Below, piece by piece: positions 60,712-64,000 of a DNA stretch of 64,000 nucleotides. The stretch covers positions 1,116,001 through 1,180,000 of the forward strand of contig JAMPIQ010000001.1 of assembly GCA_024699855.1 (NCBI GenBank), in the 5' to 3' direction. The translations under genes and the position numbers were made by a program. The DNA is from Aphelenchoides besseyi. Taxonomy: Eukaryota; Nematoda; Chromadorea; Rhabditida; Aphelenchoididae. The first letter of the stretch is position 1, and each line of letters begins with the position of its first letter. A model generated the notes under the pieces. It did not search any database. It was not told the DNA's origin and worked only from the letters and a program-made list of their open reading frames with translations.

Positions 60712-62173
60712 TTATTGCATGGGAATCAGTTTAACGGAATTGATCCAATCGCTCGGAGATTTGAACGAATGTTTCTCGGACATGTGCTGATCAATCGACG
60801 AGTTGGAAGAGTAATCGCAAATCAGACATTGGAAACTGAAACGATTTTTGTTCCCGGTCATCGACGTCTTATCCGGTGGAGTTGTCGAGACGGGACGATC
60901 ATTCGATGGACTTTTGCTCGGAGTCACCGACTTCTGAGTGTAATGCTTTGTTTGCTCCATATGCGAGACCAACGATTCCACTGAAACAAATGAGATGAAT
61001 ATCAGTGAGTGAAACGAATTCATTACTCGAATCGTACTGTTCGAAACATTGCAAACAAGTGAACACACGCGACGGATCAATTGAGTTATCTGACTGTAAC
61101 AACGACGCTCTCATATTGTTTGCAAGAACCGATGGGTTGTTTCCGACGGTTGTCACCAACGAAGATAACCGTTCAAGTGCCGATTTGGCCGCATTCCCAT
61201 CCGTAGACTTTTCGGGGGTAGTTTTCGATGCGGAGTTGTGTCTTTTCTTTTTCGTACTCAAATCCACGGCCGTCGAATCGGCACCTGAAACCGTTGAGAT
61301 TAATCTGTGGACTTTCGATCTTCAATTTTGGCAACAACTTCGCTCCAAATGTAGCTCGAGGCTCCGTTTACGCATTACACTCTCACTACACTCAATGGAT
61401 AGAATTTCGAAGCGGAATTGTTATTTTGCAATTATACACGCAGTCGTTTTGTCTCTTTAATCCAACTTCTCTCGAACGAATTCGGATGGCACACGCGCCT
61501 TCAGGGGGCGACGTAGCGCTCCGTCGGTTTGTTGTTTGGGCATTAATGGCTGCGAACTGACAAGCGCAATATCAATCAAATCTCACGATACATCAATCAT
61601 TCAAAAATGTTTTCTAACAGAAACACGAGCGAATAACTCGGGTGCTCTTTCCGTCCCTCGTTCTTCTATCTTGCCTTAAACTGAACGTTTTCGAACAACT
61701 AATTTCACGGAAACAGAACTTTGAATCAAAAACTTTTCATCAACAAGTTTAAACTCACCGGTTTTGTGTTGAGATCGTTTTCTCGGAGTTGTGAAATTGG
61801 AAAGAAGATCGGTCGGAGGGAAACATGCACCAACGAACGGATTCATGGACATCGAATTGAAGCCCATCGATCGCATCCAAACCTCCTGTTGCTTCAGATG
61901 TGATAGAAGAGTTTGATAGGCTCGTTGAGCGGTCAGAAACTCGGCATTCTTCTCGTTCTCCAGTTTCGTGTCGTTCGTCGATCCATTATCCTTCGTTTCT
62001 TCAATCGATGGCTTTGGACTTGTACGAAGATGGGCGGAGATCGAGAAGTCAGTGGTCTTCTTTGGCGGTTTCGGAGTTGAAGAAGTGGTTTCGGGAACGG
62101 GAGATGAGGTTGAGGCATCGGTTGCATCATCATCGGCCAATCTTGTCGGCTTCAATTGTTTTCTACGTCCCAT
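60712..62173 (-). CDS. Teashirt (TSHZ)-type zinc-finger protein
   Basis: Three exons on the minus strand encode about 305 residues. The protein starts MGRRKQLKPTRL, the RRKQxxP peptide used by SALL, FOG and TSHZ proteins to bind NuRD. A Ser/Thr/Pro-rich region follows, then an LLSHLKQQEVWMRSMGF helix. Exon 2 adds TKKKRHN. Joined at the 61046 donor, the first finger is FTCLQCFEQYDSMESLVSHM followed by EQTKHY: C-x2-C-x12-H-x5-H, the teashirt form. A second finger, FQCLICDYSSNSSIDQHMSE then KH, lies near the C terminus; no homeodomain. Upstream a GTTTTCAG acceptor precedes the ATG by six bases. Likely a nuclear repressor; the TSHZ assignment rests on the N-terminal peptide and the finger spacing. 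Confidence 0.72.
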
Positions 62174-64000
62174 CGTTCGCTGAAAACGAACAATTGAGAG
62201 TCTTTAAGTTCGTCGTGGACTTGTGCCACTGATTCACGCTCATTCGAGAACTGCGGTCGCGGCGGCGTGCAAAAGCGAAAAGGAAACGGAAATTTGGCGG
62301 ATCGGTTTGACTCAACGGCCCGCTTCGAAGACGAGGGCATCTTGTTGTTGTGGCAGCAGCACATTAAACACGACCCGATAAGCAACACAAACGGTGTTTC
62401 CAAGCGCTTGTCGAGACTCAGCTCGTAAATCAGCAAAGCGCGAATCAATCATCGAAAAGTGATGTCTAACCTGTCATAGCCGCTCGTCCTTCGCCTCTCT
62501 CTCTCTTTTGCTTTACCTCTTCAAGACGAAGAAGGTGGCGAAGAGAACATACAATCCTCTAGTGCAACGGAACTTCGTAAACGATCGGTATTTTTCGAGG
62601 AAGCCCAAAGCAAACACAAACACCCGCCTCATGTGCACGTTGTCTTTTCCGTGTGTATGGAAAGTGAATAAGCGACCCGCAGGTTTTCATCTGTCAACTC
62701 GCAATACTCGGAATTATCATCGCAATCAGCGTCGCCTTGATTGCTTGAACTCGAAAGCTTCGGAGTGCAAAGCTGATTGTCCCGGTCGAGGTCAAGCGGC
62801 TTGTCGTCGATCGATAGGGGTGGAGAGGCCGATGACTGAAGAAGTATGATTCACGGGGAATGCGCAAAGTGGTCGAAATTTATTGGAATAAGAGGCGGTG
62901 GGTCGACAAGACGCGCAAAGGTCCAATCCATTCGTCGTCCATCTATCTTGCGCCTTTTCACTTCTGCACATGCTTTTTCGTTGTCGACGGGGCTTTTTGG
63001 AGTTCCCGGTCTTTAGATTTTGTTGTCCTCCTCTCCTGACGCCATGAAAGTAAGTCCTCATCAAATTGCGCCGTCGGCGAAGCGAAAGAAGCGTGTGCCA
63101 ACAACCAAAAAACCCATTTTCTATCTCGACTTCGTTGGCGTGTGAAAACGTGGTCATCCGCCAATTGTTCTCTCGAACAAGAAATTTGTGCTCCTCGCCA
63201 TTTGGACCAATTTTCTCTCTTTCCACCCAAATTCGTCTTATAAAAAATTAATCGGACAGCGCATTTCTGGGAGATTGACCGACGATTCCCGAACTGCGCA
63301 TCGTCTCGACCAAGCGAATCTGTCAGTTTGATGAAAGTAACACTGTCAGGTTGTAACATGACCACACACACAGAAGAATACGAAACGTTCGAGAATTTTG
63401 GCGCCTTCGAAACGGAAATTGAGAGGGAACATGCGTACGAGGAACGTGAAAAGTTTTGTTGAAGCAAATGAAAGGAAGAACGGTTATGCGTCGATGCGGC
63501 TATTAGGTTGGCGAGGAGGCCAAAAACGACAAATTTCGGGTTCGTGAGTGCTCCCGCAACCGAGATCCTGGTAAACTGAGTTAAGGAAAAGAAAAGCGCT
63601 TTTCACAAACGAGTTGGCCCCATGGACGAAAGAAAAACCAGAGGTGCTTTCGCCATCAATATATGCGCGTTGTGTGATTCGATTAGATGGCCATTTCGCG
63701 AAGACGAAGCGGAAACTGAGGTTGGACGACAACAAGTGTGCGAATTGAATGTTTGACCGAATTACGATGACTGCGCCTTTTTCGTCTTCTTAAACACTTC
63801 GCTTTTAATCTCAGAAATGAAACTGTGCACTCCGTTGCGAAACAACTAATTAAAAGAGGAGCTGAAATTGCACAACGTGAAATTTGAAATGAAGATTTGA
63901 AATTCGATTCGAAGGTCATTCCGAATGTCCAAAAGCGGAAATTGTTTGCATTTGGATGAGGAGGGTATTGAGCGTATCCCTTCTTGACCGCATTACCGCG
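62174..64000. other. Unassigned sequence upstream of the teashirt-type gene (window edge)
   Basis: About 1.8 kb with ORFs up to 169 codons on both strands, none with a domain or believable splicing. A short CT repeat lies at 62495-62512. This is probably 5' regulatory DNA or a long first intron of the minus-strand gene; the window ends before any other gene is visible. Confidence 0.4.

Overview
The window is metazoan nuclear DNA. Genes are split by very small introns, mostly 36 to 50 bp with GT...AG ends. Many start codons lie a few bases after an isolated TTTCAG or TTTTAG acceptor with no exon before it, which is what spliced-leader trans-splicing looks like. Same-strand genes often follow one another within about 100 to 250 bp, as in operons. 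This points to a nematode. A full BIRC6/BRUCE gene, absent from C. elegans as far as I know, argues against a close Caenorhabditis relative and would fit an early-branching (Dorylaimia-type) lineage; that placement is inference.

Left part (1-25 kb): the N-terminal part of TGS1 (-, running off the left edge); TSPO (+) with a small unknown gene behind it; SPATS2-like (-); a small unknown ORF (+); a 2 kb gap; then a likely operon RPL10A - TMEM14 - AAGAB-like (+). The RPL10A first intron carries a strong RNA fold that fits the known L10a splicing feedback. Next come a membrane double zinc-ribbon protein (-), the kinesin/dynein adaptor TRAK/Milton (-), a 4.9 kb stretch without recognisable genes, a small Lys-rich protein (+), PNISR (+) and ATP synthase subunit d (-) with a second, phase-compatible copy of its last exon.

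Middle (25.3-45.3 kb): one 20 kb gene, BIRC6 (+), with an N-terminal BIR domain and a C-terminal UBC domain.

Right part (45.5-64 kb): a secreted saposin-like protein (-), tRNA-Ala(AGC) (+), a UBE2D-like E2 (-), two genes only about 10 nt apart (+; a small membrane protein and an exon-repeat protein), a secreted Cys-rich protein (-), a C-terminal AP-2 fragment followed by a complete AP-2 transcription factor (+), a truncated PSMD2/RPN1-like gene (+), a likely operon PRPF31 - unknown - spermidine synthase (+), and a teashirt-type zinc-finger gene (-) with 1.8 kb of unassigned upstream sequence. Several genes handle RNA caps and splicing (TGS1, PNISR, PRPF31) or ubiquitin and the proteasome (BIRC6, UBE2D-like, RPN1-like), but apart from the operons I see no sign that they are organised as one pathway.
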